Assembly: GCA_946478985.1 (NCBI GenBank)
Contig: CAMLDZ010000031.1
Span: forward strand, 1-31,824
Source of the DNA: an uncultured Solimonas sp.
Lineage (GTDB): Bacteria; Pseudomonadota; Gammaproteobacteria; Nevskiales; Nevskiaceae
Direction of reading: 5' to 3'
Length of the DNA stretch: 31,824 nucleotides
The translations under genes were made by a program, and so were the position numbers. The notes below the pieces were generated by a model. The model worked only from the letters and a program-made list of their open reading frames with translations, had not been told where the DNA came from and searched no databases. This document shows positions 18,723 to 27,427 of this stretch, piece by piece (the stretch's first letter is position 1; each line of letters starts with the position of its first letter).

Positions 18723-20190
18723 GCGCGCCCGGCGCGCACCGCTGCGGCTGTTTGCCGCGGCGCTGGCGGCCACGCTGGCGGCCTGCTCGCTGGCGCCGGA
18801 ATACCAGGTGCCGGAGGTGCCGGTGGCCGAGCAGTATCGCGAGGCCGGCGGCCCGTGGACGCCGGCGCAGCCGGCCGACCGCCAGGCCCGCGCGCCCTGG
18901 TGGCAGGCCTACGGTGACGCGCAGCTGAGCGCGCTGATCGAGCGCCTGCAGCAGAGCAGTCCGGACCTGGCCGGCGCCCTGGCGCGCTACGAGCAGGCCG
19001 AAAGCTTTCGCGAGCAGGCACGCAGCGGCCTGTTCCCGCGCCTGGGCATCGGCGCCGGCTTCCAGCGCGATCGCCAGTCCGAGCACCGTCCGCCGGTCGG
19101 CATGGTCGGCGATCGCTACTACAACAGCAGCAGCGCCAGCGTCTCGGCGAGCTACGAGCTGGATCTCTGGGGCCGCCTGCGCAACGCCGTGACCGCAGGC
19201 GAGGCCAGCCTCCAGGCCGCCGAAGGCGACCTGGAATCGCTGCGCCTGAGCCTGCAGGCACAGCTGGCCGACGCCTACATCCAGCTGCGCGCCACCGACG
19301 CCGAGGCCAGGCTTCTCGACGATACCGTCGAGGCCTTCGGCAAGGCCGTCGAGCTGACCGAGACCCGCCGCGCCGCCGGCATCTCGTCCGGGCTCGATGT
19401 CGCGCGCGCGCAAACGCAGCTGCAGACGGCCAAGGTCGAAGCGGCCAAGCTGCGCGCCGCGCGCGCGCAGCTCGAGCATGCGATCGCGGTGCTGGTCGGC
19501 GAATCGCCGTCGCGCTTCAGCATCGCCGCCGAAGCGGTCGATATCCGCCAGCCTGAAGTCCCGCCGGGCCTGCCGTCGACGCTGCTGCAGCGCCGGCCGG
19601 ACATCGCCGCCGCCGAGCGCCGCGCCGCCGCCGCCAACGCCGGCATCGGCATCGCCCGCGCCGCCTGGTTCCCCAGCTTCACCATCGGCGCCGCCGCCGG
19701 CTATCAAACCTACGAGAACCACGACTGGTTCACTGCGCCCAACAGCTTCTGGACCCTCGGTCCGTCGCTGGCGCTGACGCTGTTCGACGGCGGCGCGCGA
19801 CGCGCCCAGCTCAAGCGCGCCCAGGCCGGCTTCGACGCCGCCAGCGCCGACTACCGCGCCACCGCGCTGTCGGCCTTCGCCGAGGTCGAGGATCAGCTGG
19901 CGCGGCTGCACCACTACCGCGACGCCACGGTCGAGGAGAACGGCGCCGCCGAGGCCGCGCAGCGCGCGCTCGACTACGCGATGACGCGCTACCGCGCCGG
20001 TGCCGTGAACTATCTGGAAGTGGTCACCGCGCAGACCGCGGCGCTGCAGACGCAGCGCGGCCTGGTCGAGCTCAAGGCGCAGCAGCTGCGCGCCAGCGTG
20101 GCGCTGATCCGCGCCCTGGGCGGCGGCTGGCCGGCGGCAACGACGACGGCCAGCGCCGCGATGACCGGCGCAGGAGACGCCAGCCCCTGA
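18691..20190 (+). CDS. RND outer-membrane factor lipoprotein (NodT family)
   Basis: This 499-residue TolC-like outer-membrane channel is of the NodT/OprM type. A lipoprotein signal peptide ends in LAAC with the lipidated Cys at 32, followed by SLAPEYQVPEVPVAEQY, the usual start of the mature protein. Two OEP repeats follow: the first with WWQAYGDAQLSALIERLQQSSPDL, LDLWGRLRNAVTAGEASLQAA; the second with LLQRRPDIAAAERRAAAANAGIGIARAAWFPSF and LFDGGARRAQLKRAQAGFDAA. It completes the tripartite pump encoded just upstream and overlaps the adaptor gene by 32 bp. ATG 18691 has an AAGG about nine bases upstream; ATG 18700 is an alternative. A strong terminator follows 57 bp after the stop, ending the operon. 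Confidence 0.92.
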   Translation: MTAMTRPSTTERARRAPLRLFAAALAATLAACSLAPEYQVPEVPVAEQYREAGGPWTPAQPADRQARAPWWQAYGDAQLSALIERLQQSSPDLAGALARYEQAESFREQARSGLFPRLGIGAGFQRDRQSEHRPPVGMVGDRYYNSSSASVSASYELDLWGRLRNAVTAGEASLQAAEGDLESLRLSLQAQLADAYIQLRATDAEARLLDDTVEAFGKAVELTETRRAAGISSGLDVARAQTQLQTAKVEAAKLRAARAQLEHAIAVLVGESPSRFSIAAEAVDIRQPEVPPGLPSTLLQRRPDIAAAERRAAAANAGIGIARAAWFPSFTIGAAAGYQTYENHDWFTAPNSFWTLGPSLALTLFDGGARRAQLKRAQAGFDAASADYRATALSAFAEVEDQLARLHHYRDATVEENGAAEAAQRALDYAMTRYRAGAVNYLEVVTAQTAALQTQRGLVELKAQQLRASVALIRALGGGWPAATTTASAAMTGAGDASP

Positions 20191-20247
20191 ACGGCGTCTG
20201 TGGTTCCCCAAGTGGTCCGGTTCCCCTCTCTGCACCGGACCGCGGGA

Positions 20248-20282
20248 GGCCCCGGCAGCTCCAACTGCCGGGGCCTTTTTTT
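20248..20282 (+). terminator. Intrinsic terminator of the RND operon
   Basis: A perfect 11-bp stem, GGCCCCGGCAG (20248-20258) with CTGCCGGGGCC (20265-20275), closes a 6-base loop and is followed by seven T residues. It is a textbook Rho-independent terminator on the plus strand. The remaining DNA to the TonB receptor start at 20444 is GC-rich. It holds one inverted repeat (GCAGCCG 20336-20342 with CGGCTGC 20354-20360) but no visible Fur box or recognisable riboswitch. Confidence 0.92.
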
Positions 20283-20443
20283 GCAACCTGCCCTGCCCCG
20301 CTGGCAGCCCGGGCCGGCGGCCGCACCCTGAGCCTGCAGCCGGGCCGCCGATGCGGCTGCGTGGCACACTGCTCGCGCAGCATCTGCAGCCAAGCGACCG
20401 CCGAGTCGCGTGACGACAAGACATCCTGGAGAGAGACAAGCCG

Positions 20444-22642
20444 ATGCGGATCGAACGCTGGCGAGGCCGCTGTGCCGTCGCCGCCTGTCTGGCCGCCAGC
20501 GCGCTGGCGCCATGCGCGGGCGCACAGGACACGGAACCCGGCGCGGCCGCAGCGGTCGCCGTGGCCGCCAGCGACGCCGAAACGGTCGTCGTCACCGCCA
20601 CGCGCAGCGCGGAGCCGGCCTTCGCGGTGCCGGCCGCGATCAGCGTGGTCGATACCGAGGAGCTGCATGGCAACGCTCTGGGCACCAGTGTCGTCGAGGC
20701 CCTGCCGCGGGTGCCCGGCCTGCTCGCCCGTGACCGGCAGAACTTCGCGCAGGACGCGCAGATCTCGATTCGCGGCTTTGGCGCACGCTCGACTTTCGGC
20801 GTGCGCGGCCTGCGGCTCTACGTCGACGGCATTCCGGCCACGCAGCCGGACGGCCAGGGCCAGGTCTCGCATTTCAACCTCGCCTCGGCGCAGCGCATCG
20901 AGGTGCTGCGCGGGCCGTTCTCGGCGCTGTACGGCAACTCCTCCGGCGGCGTCGTCCAGCTGTTCACCGCCGACGGCCGCGCGCCCGGCCAGCTTTCGGC
21001 CGGCGTCGCCGCCGGCAGCTTCGGCGCCTTGCGCAGCAGTGCCGGCGCCAGCGGCCGTAGCGGCAGCGCCGCGTATACGCTGGACTACACCCACTTCCAG
21101 ACCGACGGTTTTCGCGAGCACAGCCAGGCGCGCCGCGAATCATTCAACGCCAAGCTCGACTTCGACGGCATCGCGCAGGGTCGGCTGACGCTGCTGCTCA
21201 ATGCTTTCGACGCGCCCGATGCCCAGGACCCGCTGGGCTTGAGCCGCGCGCAGTTCGAGGAGCGCCCGCAGCAGGCGGCGCCGGTGGCGACGCAGTTCGA
21301 CACGCGCAAGAGTGCCGACCAGACCCAGTTCGGCGCGATCTACGAGCGCCCGCTCGGCGCGGCGCAGTCGCTGCGCCTGCTGGCCTACTACGGCCGGCGC
21401 AACGTCGAGCAGTTTCTGGCGATCCCGGTGGCGCCGCAGGGCAACCCGCGCCACGCCGGCGGCGTGGTGGACCTGGGCAGCGACTACGGCGGCGCCGACG
21501 CACGCTGGAGCTGGCGCGGCAGGCTGGCCGCGCAGCCGCTGCGCGTGGTCGCCGGCCTCAGCTACGACGATCTGGCGCAGCAGCGGCGCGGCTACGAGAA
21601 CTTCGTCGGCGATACGCTCGGCGTGCGCGGCGCGCTGCGGCGCGACGAGGACAATCAGGTCTACGACTTCGATCAGTACCTGCAGGCCGACTGGGCGTTC
21701 ATGCCGCGCGGATCGCTGCTCGCCGGCCTGCGCCACAGCCAGCTGCGCTTCGAGTCGCGCGATCACTTCATTACCGCCGCCAACCCGGACGACAGCGGCG
21801 CCAAGCGCTACCGCGCGACCACGCCGGTGGCGGCGCTGAGCCTGCGGCCCGATGCCGACCTGCATCTCTACGGCGCCTATGGCGAAGGCTTCGAGACGCC
21901 CACCATCGCCGAGCTGGCGTACCGGCCCGATGCTCGCGCCGGGCTCAATTTCGATCTGGACGCCGCAGGTTCGCGCAATGCCGAACTCGGCGCCAAATGG
22001 CGTCTGCGGCCGCGGCTGCAGGCGGAGCTGGCGCTGTTCCAGACCGGCACCCGCGACGAGCTGGTGATCGCCACCAACGGCGGCGGCCGCTCCACCTACG
22101 CCAACGCCGGCCGCACGCGGCGGCGCGGCGTCGAGGCGGCGGCCGAAGCGCGCCCGTGGCGGCGCGTGCAGCTGCAGCTGGCCTACACCCTGCTCGATGC
22201 GCGGCTGCGGGAGTCTTACGAAACCTGCATCGGCACTCCCTGCACGCTGCCCAGCGCCGACAACCCCGCCGGCAGCAACCGCGGCACGATCGCCGCCGGC
22301 AAGCGCATCGCCGGCGTGCCGGAGTCGAACGTCTACGCGCGCCTCGGCTGGGGCGACGAGCGCGGCCTGGCGCTCGAACTGGATGGCCGCTATCTCAGCC
22401 GGGTGCCGGTCAACGACGCCAACAGCGAGGCGGCACCGGCCTACGGGCTGCTCGGCGCCGGCGCCAGCTACGTCTTCGAGCTGCCGCGCTGGCGGCTGCG
22501 CAGCTTCGTGCGCATCGACAATCTGCTCGACAAAAAATATGTCGGCTCGGTGATCGTCAACGACGGCAACGGCCGCTACTACGAGCCCGGTCCGGAGCGC
22601 AGTTTCGTCGCCGGCCTGGAGCTGCGCTGGAAGCGCCGCTGA
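20444..22642 (+). CDS. TonB-dependent outer-membrane receptor
   Basis: This 732-residue receptor imports a scarce ligand across the outer membrane using TonB energy. It has a signal peptide (to about residue 27), a TonB-box-like ETVVVTATR, and the plug domain with ISIRGFGARSTFGVRGLRLYVDGIPATQPDG, IEVLRGPFSALYGNSSGG. A 22-strand barrel fills the rest, with GEGFETPTIAELAY and a late NLLDKKYVGS segment before the C-terminal strand. The chain ends WKRR rather than with the usual terminal Phe/Trp. ATG 20444 has a GGAGAGA Shine-Dalgarno upstream. The ligand (siderophore, haem, cobalamin or other) cannot be told, and no transport or siderophore genes are adjacent. It stands alone between the RND terminator and the nrdA control region. 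Confidence 0.9.
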   Translation: MRIERWRGRCAVAACLAASALAPCAGAQDTEPGAAAAVAVAASDAETVVVTATRSAEPAFAVPAAISVVDTEELHGNALGTSVVEALPRVPGLLARDRQNFAQDAQISIRGFGARSTFGVRGLRLYVDGIPATQPDGQGQVSHFNLASAQRIEVLRGPFSALYGNSSGGVVQLFTADGRAPGQLSAGVAAGSFGALRSSAGASGRSGSAAYTLDYTHFQTDGFREHSQARRESFNAKLDFDGIAQGRLTLLLNAFDAPDAQDPLGLSRAQFEERPQQAAPVATQFDTRKSADQTQFGAIYERPLGAAQSLRLLAYYGRRNVEQFLAIPVAPQGNPRHAGGVVDLGSDYGGADARWSWRGRLAAQPLRVVAGLSYDDLAQQRRGYENFVGDTLGVRGALRRDEDNQVYDFDQYLQADWAFMPRGSLLAGLRHSQLRFESRDHFITAANPDDSGAKRYRATTPVAALSLRPDADLHLYGAYGEGFETPTIAELAYRPDARAGLNFDLDAAGSRNAELGAKWRLRPRLQAELALFQTGTRDELVIATNGGGRSTYANAGRTRRRGVEAAAEARPWRRVQLQLAYTLLDARLRESYETCIGTPCTLPSADNPAGSNRGTIAAGKRIAGVPESNVYARLGWGDERGLALELDGRYLSRVPVNDANSEAAPAYGLLGAGASYVFELPRWRLRSFVRIDNLLDKKYVGSVIVNDGNGRYYEPGPERSFVAGLELRWKRR

Positions 22643-22740
22643 GGGCCGGGCGGCGGCTGCCGGCGGCGGCGGCCGAGGGCGGGATCGGTGCACCGCCTAA
22701 GCCGCTGTTTCGGCAGTTCTATTGCCGTTTCTTCCCCGGG

Positions 22741-22749
22741 TTGTGCACA
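22741..22749 (+). promoter_or_regulatory. DnaA-box-like site upstream of nrdA
   Basis: TTGTGCACA differs at one position from the DnaA consensus TTATNCACA. DnaA is known to regulate nrdAB in Escherichia coli, so a site here would make sense, but one 9-mer with a mismatch is weak evidence. It lies 29 bp upstream of the first NrdR-like box. Confidence 0.3.
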
Positions 22750-22777
22750 GCTTTTTCACGGCTTACGCAGGCATCCG

Positions 22778-22822
22778 ACACAATTGGTCGTGGGTCAGTA
22801 CGTGACCAACCCCAATATATTG
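22778..22822. promoter_or_regulatory. Tandem NrdR boxes upstream of nrdA
   Basis: Two sites resemble the NrdR operator (consensus about acaCwAtATaTwGtgt). Box 1 is ACACAATTGGTCGTGG (22778-22793, imperfect core). Box 2 has a perfect core CAATATATTG (22813-22822). The cores start 32 bp apart, matching the roughly three-helical-turn spacing of paired NrdR boxes. A possible sigma70 promoter, TTGACG-17 bp-TAGTCT (22835-22863), lies just downstream. NrdR represses ribonucleotide reductase genes when dATP is plentiful. The nrdR gene is not in the window. Confidence 0.75.
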
Positions 22823-22978
22823 CGAAAATCACCATTGACGTTCATCGGTGTGACGCCTAGTCTCTACGACACTGCCACGAGTCACCCCGCCCCCACCCGC
22901 CCCCGCACGCGGGTGGGCCAGACGGCCGGGACTCGTGGTTTTGTTTCCGCCGTTTCGCTGTCCGAAGGGAACCCCAGA

Positions 22979-25921
22979 ATGCATACTCAAACCACCGCTT
23001 CGCCCACCCGTTCGCAGCCGCCCGAGACGCTGGTCAGTACTGCCGAAGTGCAGGCCACCGCGCCCGGCGGCATCCGCGTCATCCGCCGTAACGGCAAGCT
23101 CACCAGCTTTGACGCATCGAAGATCTCGCTGGCCGTCAACAAGGCCTTCCTCGCTGTCGAAGGCGGCGCGCACGCCGCCAGCGCTGCCGTGCGCGCCAAG
23201 GTCGAGGCCATTTCCGCGCAGGCCGTCGCCGCGCTGACGCGCCACCTCAGCAGCGGCGGCACGCTGCATATCGAGGACATCCAGGACCAGGTCGAGCTGG
23301 CGCTGATGCGCTCGGGCGAGCACAAGATCGCCCGCGCCTACGTGCTGTACCGCGAGGAGCGCGCCAAGGAGCGCGCCGCCGAGGCCGCCAAGTCCACCGA
23401 CGTGGTCGCCAAGCCGGGCCTGTCGATCAAGCGTGACGACGGCAGCATCGTGGCCCTGGACGAAGGCCGCATGCGCCGCCTGGTCGGCGAAGCCTGCGCC
23501 GGCCTGGCCTCGGTCAACGCCGAGGAAGTGGTCGCCGCCGCGCTGCGCGACCTCTACGACGGCATGCCGGAAGCCGAGCTCAGCCAGGCGCTGACGCTGG
23601 CCGCCCGCGCGCGCATCGAGAAGGACCCGAACTACACCTACGTGTCGTCGCGCCTGCTGCTCGACGCGATGCGCCATGAGGCGCTGAAGTTCCTCGGCCT
23701 GCCGGAAAGCCGGCCGACTTTCGAGGAGATGAAGGCGATCTACCCGGATTACTTCCGCGCCTACGTCCACAAGGCGGTCGAACTGGAGCTGCTCGACCCC
23801 AAGCTGGCCCTGTACGACCTCGACAGCCTCGGCCGCGCACTGCTCTCGGAGCGCGACGGCAAGTTCGACTACCTGGGTCTGCAGACGCTGTACGACCGCT
23901 ACTTCATCCACAGCAACAAGACCCGCTTCGAGCTGCCGCAGGCCTTCTTCATGCGCGTGGCGATGGGCCTGGCGATCAACGAGATCGATCGTGAGGCCAA
24001 GGCCATCGAGTTCTACCAGCTGCTGTCGAGCTTCGACTTCATGTCGAGCACGCCGACGCTGTTCAACTCCGGCACGCTGCGCCCGCAGCTGTCGAGCTGC
24101 TACCTGACCCAGGTGCCCGACGATCTCGACGGCATCTTCGGCGCGATCAAGGACAACGCCCTGCTCTCCAAGTTTGCCGGCGGCCTGGGCAACGACTGGA
24201 CGCCGGTGCGCGGCATGGGCGGCTATATCAAGGGCACCAACGGCAAGTCCAACGGCGTGGTGCCGTTCCTCAAGGTCGCCAACGACACCGCGGTCGCCGT
24301 CAACCAGGGCGGCAAGCGCAAGGGCGCGGTCTGCGGCTACCTGGAGACCTGGCACCGCGACATCGAAGAGTTTGTCGAGCTGCGCAAGAACACCGGCGAC
24401 GACCGCCGCCGCACGCACGACATGAACACGGCCAACTGGGTGCCGGACCTGTTCATGAAGCGCGTCGTCGAGGAAGGCCAGTGGACGCTGTTCTCGCCGG
24501 AAGAAACGCCGGACCTGCACGAGCTGGTCGGCGAAGCCTTCGAGAAGCGCTACGCCGAGTACGAGAAGCTCGCCGACGACGGCCGTATCAAGAACTTCAA
24601 GCGCATGCCGGCGGTGAACCTGTGGCGCAAGATGCTCGGCATGCTGTTCGAAACCGGCCATCCGTGGATCACCTTCAAGGACCCGTGCAACCTGCGCTCG
24701 CCGCAGCAGCACGCCGGCGTCGTGCACAGCTCCAATCTCTGCACCGAGATCACGCTGAACACCAAGGCCGGCCAGGAGATCGCGGTCTGCAACCTGGGCT
24801 CGGTCAACCTGCCGGCGCACATCGGCGCCGATGGCCAGCTCGATCTGGCCAAGCTCGAAAAGACCGTGACGACGGCGATGCGCATGCTCGACAACGTCAT
24901 CGAGTACAACTACTACTCGGTGGCCACGGCGCGGAACTCCAACCTGCGCCATCGCCCGGTCGGCCTCGGCGTGATGGGCTTCAATGACGCCCTGTACAAG
25001 CTGCGCCTGCCGTATGAGTCCGATGCGGCGATCCAGTTCGCCGACGAGTCGATGGAAGCGATCAGCTACTACGCGATCAAGGCCTCGGCCGATCTGGCGA
25101 TCGAGCGCGGCGCGTATTCCAGCTTCAAGGGCTCGCTGTGGAGCCAGGGCATCCTGCCGCTGGACTCGATCCAGATCCTCGCCAAGTCGCGCGGCGCGTA
25201 TCTGCAGCAGGACGTTTCGGCGTCCGGCAGCTTCGACTGGGAGACGCTGCGCAAGCAGATCGTCACGACCGGCATCCGCAACAGCAACACGATGGCGATC
25301 GCGCCGACCGCGACCATCGCCAACATTACCGGCGTGTCGCAGTCGATCGAGCCGACGTACCAGAACCTCTACGTCAAATCGAACCTGTCCGGCGAGTTCA
25401 CGGTCGTCAACGAGTACCTCGTCAACGACCTGAAGAAGCTGGGCCTCTGGGACGAGGTGATGGCGCACGACCTGAAATACTTCGACGGCAGCGTGCAGAA
25501 GATCGACCGCGTGCCGCCGGAGCTCAAGGACATCTACAAGTGCGCGTTCGAGATCGACGCCAGGAAGCTGGTGGATGCGGCGAGCCGCCGGCAGAAGTGG
25601 ATCGACCAGGCGCAGTCGCTGAACCTGTACATGGCGCAGCCGTCCGGCAAGAAGCTCGACGAGCTCTACAAGCACGCCTGGCTGTCGGGCCTGAAGACGA
25701 CCTACTACCTGCGCACGCTGGGCGCCACGCACGCCGAAAAGACCACCATCGATGACGCGCGCTTGAACAAGGTTGACGGCGCCAGCGGCGGCAAGGGCGG
25801 CAAGAGCGCGGCATCAGCGGGACTCGAACCGCTCAAGCCGATCGTCATGCCGGCAGCCACCGACGTCGGCGGCGCCAAGGTCTGTTCGATCCTCGATCCT
25901 GAATGCGAGGCCTGCCAGTAG
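22979..25921 (+). CDS. nrdA: Class Ia ribonucleoside-diphosphate reductase, alpha subunit
   Basis: This 980-residue catalytic subunit reduces ribonucleoside diphosphates to deoxy forms in the cytoplasm. Two ATP-cone regions are visible at the N-terminus (about 32-125, VIRRNGKLTSFDASKI; and about 148-225, IKRDDGSIVALDEGRM), as in Pseudomonas NrdA, giving allosteric control by ATP/dATP. Active-site residues: C374 in LSSCYLTQ, N586-x-C588-x-E590 in SSNLCTEI, and C604 in AVCNLGSVNL. The C-terminal redox pair is C976/C979 in ECEACQ. ATG 22979 was chosen over upstream in-frame starts because GAAGGGA precedes it and the family N-terminus starts here. Its partner nrdB lies 3.7 kb downstream, not adjacent. 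Paired NrdR boxes precede it and a hairpin terminator follows. Confidence 0.96.
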   Translation: MHTQTTASPTRSQPPETLVSTAEVQATAPGGIRVIRRNGKLTSFDASKISLAVNKAFLAVEGGAHAASAAVRAKVEAISAQAVAALTRHLSSGGTLHIEDIQDQVELALMRSGEHKIARAYVLYREERAKERAAEAAKSTDVVAKPGLSIKRDDGSIVALDEGRMRRLVGEACAGLASVNAEEVVAAALRDLYDGMPEAELSQALTLAARARIEKDPNYTYVSSRLLLDAMRHEALKFLGLPESRPTFEEMKAIYPDYFRAYVHKAVELELLDPKLALYDLDSLGRALLSERDGKFDYLGLQTLYDRYFIHSNKTRFELPQAFFMRVAMGLAINEIDREAKAIEFYQLLSSFDFMSSTPTLFNSGTLRPQLSSCYLTQVPDDLDGIFGAIKDNALLSKFAGGLGNDWTPVRGMGGYIKGTNGKSNGVVPFLKVANDTAVAVNQGGKRKGAVCGYLETWHRDIEEFVELRKNTGDDRRRTHDMNTANWVPDLFMKRVVEEGQWTLFSPEETPDLHELVGEAFEKRYAEYEKLADDGRIKNFKRMPAVNLWRKMLGMLFETGHPWITFKDPCNLRSPQQHAGVVHSSNLCTEITLNTKAGQEIAVCNLGSVNLPAHIGADGQLDLAKLEKTVTTAMRMLDNVIEYNYYSVATARNSNLRHRPVGLGVMGFNDALYKLRLPYESDAAIQFADESMEAISYYAIKASADLAIERGAYSSFKGSLWSQGILPLDSIQILAKSRGAYLQQDVSASGSFDWETLRKQIVTTGIRNSNTMAIAPTATIANITGVSQSIEPTYQNLYVKSNLSGEFTVVNEYLVNDLKKLGLWDEVMAHDLKYFDGSVQKIDRVPPELKDIYKCAFEIDARKLVDAASRRQKWIDQAQSLNLYMAQPSGKKLDELYKHAWLSGLKTTYYLRTLGATHAEKTTIDDARLNKVDGASGGKGGKSAASAGLEPLKPIVMPAATDVGGAKVCSILDPECEACQ

Positions 25922-25953
25922 GGTTCGCGGCATTTCAAGTTCCCCGCTGTAAG

Positions 25954-26003
25954 CGCCGTCCGCGTGTCTTCGCCATTCGACACGCGGGCGGCGTGATGTT
26001 TTT
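25954..26003 (+). terminator. Hairpin terminator after nrdA
   Basis: CGCCGTCCGCGTGTC (25954-25968) pairs with GACACGCGGGCGGCG (25979-25993), a 15-bp stem with a single G-U type mismatch. It closes a 10-base loop and is followed six bases later by five T residues. It probably ends nrdA transcription and separates it from the DUF2214 gene. Confidence 0.75.
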
Positions 26004-26094
26004 CAGGGCATGCTGACGGCGGCGGCCCATGCGACAGGCTCCTGTGCGAGCCATCGCAGGGCTCCTCCCCAAGAATTCATTCCGAGGCTTCATC

Positions 26095-26550
26095 ATGTTC
26101 GACACCGTCGTTCTGCCCTGGCTGCACTACGTCTTCGTGATGACCATGGCAGGTGCCGCGGTCACGCAGATCTACCTGCTCAAGCTCGCGCAGACCCCGG
26201 ATGCGATCCGCACGCTGCCGCGTGTCGACCGCTTCTACGGCATCAGCGCCGCGCTGGTGCTGCTCACCGGCCTGGCCCGTGTCTGGCACGGCGGCAAGGG
26301 GCCTGACTACTACTGGCACAACGGCATGTTCCACGGCGTGCTGACGGTGTTCGTGCTCGCCGCCCTGGTGTCGATCGTGCCGACCTTGCGCTACGTACGC
26401 TGGCGCAAGCTGCTGGAAGCCGGCGGTGCCCTGCCCGCGGCCCGTGAAGTCGCCAAGACCCGGGCGCTGGTGCACATGCAGCTGACGGCGCTGGCGCTGG
26501 TCGCGCTGCTGATCGTGCTGGTGGCCAAAGGTGTCGGCATCGGCGCCTGA
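26095..26550 (+). CDS. DUF2214-type small membrane protein
   Basis: This 151-residue protein has four predicted membrane helices: near 5-27 (VLPWLHYVFVMTMAGAAVTQIYL), 45-60 (FYGISAALVLLTGLARV), 76-95 (HGVLTVFVLAALVSIV) and 126-147 (ALALVALLIVLVAKGVGIG). The conserved pattern ARVWHGGKGPDYYWHNGMF after helix 2 matches what is known of DUF2214 inner-membrane proteins. Function is unknown; the His residues in helix 1 (H11) and in the loop could bind metal or haem, which is speculation. ATG 26095 has a GAGG about eight bases upstream. It sits between the nrdA terminator and the kinase-KaiC-receiver cassette, transcribed the same way, with 99 bp to the next gene. It need not belong with either. Confidence 0.72.
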   Translation: MFDTVVLPWLHYVFVMTMAGAAVTQIYLLKLAQTPDAIRTLPRVDRFYGISAALVLLTGLARVWHGGKGPDYYWHNGMFHGVLTVFVLAALVSIVPTLRYVRWRKLLEAGGALPAAREVAKTRALVHMQLTALALVALLIVLVAKGVGIGA

Positions 26551-26557
26551 GACGCCG

Positions 26558-26632
26558 GCGGCTGAAGTCAGCCGCAATTCAGTGCCGCCGATCGAGCATC
26601 GGACGCCATGGCCGCGCAAGGATGCGCGCCAT
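26558..26632. promoter_or_regulatory. Three consecutive inverted repeats before the kinase-like gene
   Basis: The 99-bp gap before the cassette holds three hairpin-forming repeats in a row: GCGGCTGA-AG-TCAGCCGC (26558-26575), CCGAT-CGAGC-ATCGG (26588-26602), and ATGGCCGCGCA-AGGA-TGCGCGCCAT (26608-26632, one bulged C). The last ends five bases before the AGGGA Shine-Dalgarno (26637-26641). They could be operators, a leader-RNA structure or a terminator without T-run. The first perfect 18-bp palindrome is the best operator candidate. Confidence 0.4.
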
Positions 26633-26649
26633 GTCCAGGGACCGATGCA

Positions 26650-27423
26650 ATGAATACCGCCATCATGGGCTCTGCCGCCGGCAGCGCCCCGCCGGAGCAG
26701 GACAGCTTTGAGCTCCAGGAAGGCCCGCAGCCGCGCACGCGCGCCGATTTCCTCGTTCTCGCCGCGCAGGAGCTGCGCAATCCGCTGCATGCGCTGAGCC
26801 TGCAGATCGACGCCGCCCGCCAGACGGCACGGCACCTTGGCGATACTGCGCTGCTCGCGCCGCTGGGAAAGGCCCAGGAGCTGATGGCGCGCTACACCCG
26901 CCGCGCGGAATTGTTGCTGGAGCTGATCCGCGCCGGGGAGCAGCACTATCCCTTGCAGTCGCGACCCTGCGATCTGGCGGTGCTGGCACAGTCCTGCGCC
27001 TACGCGCTGCGCGGCGACGCCGCCCACCACGGCGCGCAACTGCGCGTCGACACACCGCAATCCCTGTCCGTGTATACCGATGGCTTCGCGGTGGAACAGA
27101 TCATCTTGCAGTTGCTCGGCAACGCCATCCGTCACGCCGGCGCCACCCTGATCACGCTGCGGCTGCAGCAGACCTGCAAGGCCGCGCTGCTGCGCGTGAT
27201 CGACAATGGCTGCGGCCTGCCGCCGGGCTTCGAGCAGGATCGGCTGCAGCGCTTCGCTCGCGGGCCCGGCACCGATCGAGATCCTACTCAACGTCACCCG
27301 GGGCTCGGCCTATGGAGCGTCTATGAACTGGCCTCGATCATCGGCGCGACGATCGAGGCGGAGGGCGCACGAGACGAGGGTGCATCGTTTACGCTGTGCA
27401 TTCCGTCTTCACAGCCGCAGTAG
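26650..27423 (+). CDS. Degenerate histidine-kinase-like protein (His to Gln in H-box)
   Basis: This 257-residue soluble protein has a DHp-like helical region (about 30-100) and a HATPase_c domain (about 105-254). The ATP site looks intact: N-box LLGNAIRHAG with N158, G1 box DNGCGLP (185-191) and G2 box HPGLGLW (216-222). The H-box, however, reads FLVLAAQ40ELRNPL where active kinases have H-E-L-R-N-P, so the phospho-acceptor His is Gln. It therefore cannot autophosphorylate in the normal way; it may bind ATP as a sensor, act as a phosphatase, or gate the partner proteins. No membrane segment or sensory domain is present. ATG 26650 has AGGGA eight bases upstream. Four bp after the stop the KaiC-like gene begins. 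Confidence 0.85.
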   Translation: MNTAIMGSAAGSAPPEQDSFELQEGPQPRTRADFLVLAAQELRNPLHALSLQIDAARQTARHLGDTALLAPLGKAQELMARYTRRAELLLELIRAGEQHYPLQSRPCDLAVLAQSCAYALRGDAAHHGAQLRVDTPQSLSVYTDGFAVEQIILQLLGNAIRHAGATLITLRLQQTCKAALLRVIDNGCGLPPGFEQDRLQRFARGPGTDRDPTQRHPGLGLWSVYELASIIGATIEAEGARDEGASFTLCIPSSQPQ

Positions 27424-27427
27424 ATCC

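Noticed and set aside
20283..20443. Fur box or cobalamin riboswitch before the TonB receptor
   Set aside because: No GATAAT-type repeat and no B12-box sequence could be found in the gap.
18649..20685. 678-codon minus-strand open frame opposite the outer-membrane factor
   Set aside because: It runs across the RND terminator and two unrelated genes and has low-complexity, family-less translation.
22816..22821. TATATT within NrdR box 2 as the nrdA -10 element
   Set aside because: No acceptable -35 lies 16-18 bp upstream; the downstream TTGACG-17-TAGTCT pair is somewhat better but also unproven.
22688..22978. 97-residue N-terminal extension of NrdA
   Set aside because: It would translate the NrdR boxes and promoter region, and has no family similarity; GAAGGGA precedes the ATG at 22979.
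22829..25732. 967-codon minus-strand open frame opposite nrdA
   Set aside because: The opposite strand encodes an unmistakable NrdA with all active-site residues; this frame is its shadow.
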